Of a DNA stretch of 64,000 nucleotides, positions 63,250 to 64,000 are shown one piece after another. Location of the stretch: NCBI RefSeq assembly GCF_041595635.1, contig NZ_JBFHJW010000017.1:4679-68678 (forward strand), given 5' to 3'. Both the position numbers and the translations under genes were made by a program. Position 1 is the first letter of the stretch; every line of letters begins with the position of its first letter. The notes beneath the pieces were generated by a model. It made no database searches and was not told where the DNA came from. It saw nothing but the letters and a program-made list of their open reading frames with translations. Origin of the DNA: Labilibaculum sp041595635 (GTDB lineage: Bacteria > Bacteroidota > Bacteroidia > Bacteroidales > Marinifilaceae).

Positions 63250-64000
63250 ATTCATTCACCAGTAAGTTGCAGCCGCGGATGTCGGAGTGATCGAATCGAC
63301 CTAAAATTTCGAAACTTCCATCTGCATGAATCCGTCCCAAATCTTGTGTTTCTATAAAGGAACAGGAGTGGATATTTGCCAGATCGATAACATTCACACC
63401 GCCACTTCTCCCCTGCTTTTCGTAGGAAAACGGATCGTAAGTATCACGAATCAACACCTTCATCCAGCTTGGTGTGAAAAATAGGCTGTCGCCTTTCGAG
63501 TAGGCCTGCGACAGAAGTTCAGTCATGCCGTATTCCGAATGAATTTTTTCCACACCCAGACGTTTGGTCAGAAAAGCGTGCAATTCTTCGCGGGTAATTT
63601 CCTTTCGGCGCCCCTTCATACCGCCCGTTTCCATTACAATTACGTTCTCTAAATCGAGTTGGAATTTTTCAGCCAAATCGAGTAAGGCAAAGCTAACCCC
63701 CAACAAAAGTATTTTCTGATTCTGTTTTTTTAGCTCCTTAATCGTGGCAATCAATTCTTCATGATTGTGCAAATAAAAACCACTTTTAGGGTGTTTGCTG
63801 TCGCGAATCAGGTGTTCCATCATGTAAATTAAGGAAGAGCCTTCTCGTTCCAAATAGGAAGGCAGTAGAGCCAAAATGCAGTAATCGCTCACTGAACCAT
63901 AGTACTGTTCAAAGCCTTTGGTAAAGCTCTGTTCATACATTTTTAGATCGGGAACAAAATGCCGACTGGTTAAATTTCCTGTGGTTCCGCTGCTAGTAAA
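63248..64000 (-). CDS. LuxE-like acyl-protein synthetase/CoA-ligase family protein (5' partial)
   Basis: The frame is open to the right edge: codons before the ATG at 63940 read SSGTTGNLTSRHFVPDLK, the AMP-binding motif of the LuxE/PF04443 family, so the gene begins outside the window. At least 250 residues are present. SFTKGFEQYYGS, ILLLGVSFALLDLAEKF, GGMKGRRKEITREEL and HSEYGMTELLSQAYS mark the adenylate-forming fold. LuxE activates fatty acids; Bacteroidota homologues are thought to act on acyl groups in envelope or pigment pathways, but the substrate here is unknown. Confidence 0.87.
   Translation of the reverse strand, partial: FTSSGTTGNLTSRHFVPDLKMYEQSFTKGFEQYYGSVSDYCILALLPSYLEREGSSLIYMMEHLIRDSKHPKSGFYLHNHEELIATIKELKKQNQKILLLGVSFALLDLAEKFQLDLENVIVMETGGMKGRRKEITREELHAFLTKRLGVEKIHSEYGMTELLSQAYSKGDSLFFTPSWMKVLIRDTYDPFSYEKQGRSGGVNVIDLANIHSCSFIETQDLGRIHADGSFEILGRFDHSDIRGCNLLVNE

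Overview
The window is AT-rich chromosomal DNA from a member of the Bacteroidota. The evidence is the complete porP/sprF-gldK-gldL-gldM-gldN cluster of the type IX secretion system, a GldA-type ATPase, a DUF4296 lipoprotein, an HU-CCDC81/SPOR protein, a TonB receptor with a carboxypeptidase-like N-terminal domain, and promoters of the TTTG / TAnnTTTG type. A marine Marinilabiliales-like bacterium is my best guess, but this is inference. Nearly all the DNA is core genome. I see no insertion sequence, phage, CRISPR array, tRNA or rRNA.

Layout. 1-9.4 kb: GldA-like ATPase (cut by the left edge), metK behind a SAM-II-like riboswitch, an SDR and an OsmC protein, then ileS, a DksA-like protein and lspA. 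9.6-17 kb: a coiled-coil lipoprotein, a hybrid histidine kinase facing a sigma-54 response regulator, and rnr. 17.6-25 kb: cysS, glutaminyl cyclase, a three-gene envelope operon, and a GlpD-like protein without its FAD motif. 24.9-28 kb: a His-rich membrane protein and a TonB receptor, perhaps for metal uptake. 28-34.8 kb: envelope proteins, a radical SAM protein, an amidohydrolase-like protein without its metal ligands, DUF4296 and a two-gene Mla-type transporter. 35-42 kb: manC facing the type IX secretion operon. 42-51 kb: topA, a class A PBP, an orphan cobalamin riboswitch, radA, rfaE2, panD and panC. 51-59 kb: a one-domain GT5 protein, glmS, a decayed rmlB, the HU/SPOR protein, metG, LD-carboxypeptidase and YraN. 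59-64 kb: a response regulator, two unknown small frames, an MmcQ/YjbR protein, a C1B peptidase, galE and a LuxE-like protein cut by the right edge.

The genes serve translation (ileS, cysS, metG, rnr), cofactor and sugar-nucleotide supply (metK, panCD, manC, glmS, galE, rfaE2) and the cell envelope (lspA, PBP, Mla-type transporter, GldKLMN, SPOR protein).

The least expected items are: a complete cobalamin aptamer with no downstream gene, ending in a terminator that overlaps the radA stop codon; an internally deleted rmlB remnant in the gap behind glmS; a GlpD homologue, an amidohydrolase homologue and a GT5 protein that each lack residues needed for catalysis; a probably leaderless mRNA for the HU/SPOR protein; and a SAM-II-like pseudoknot before metK.
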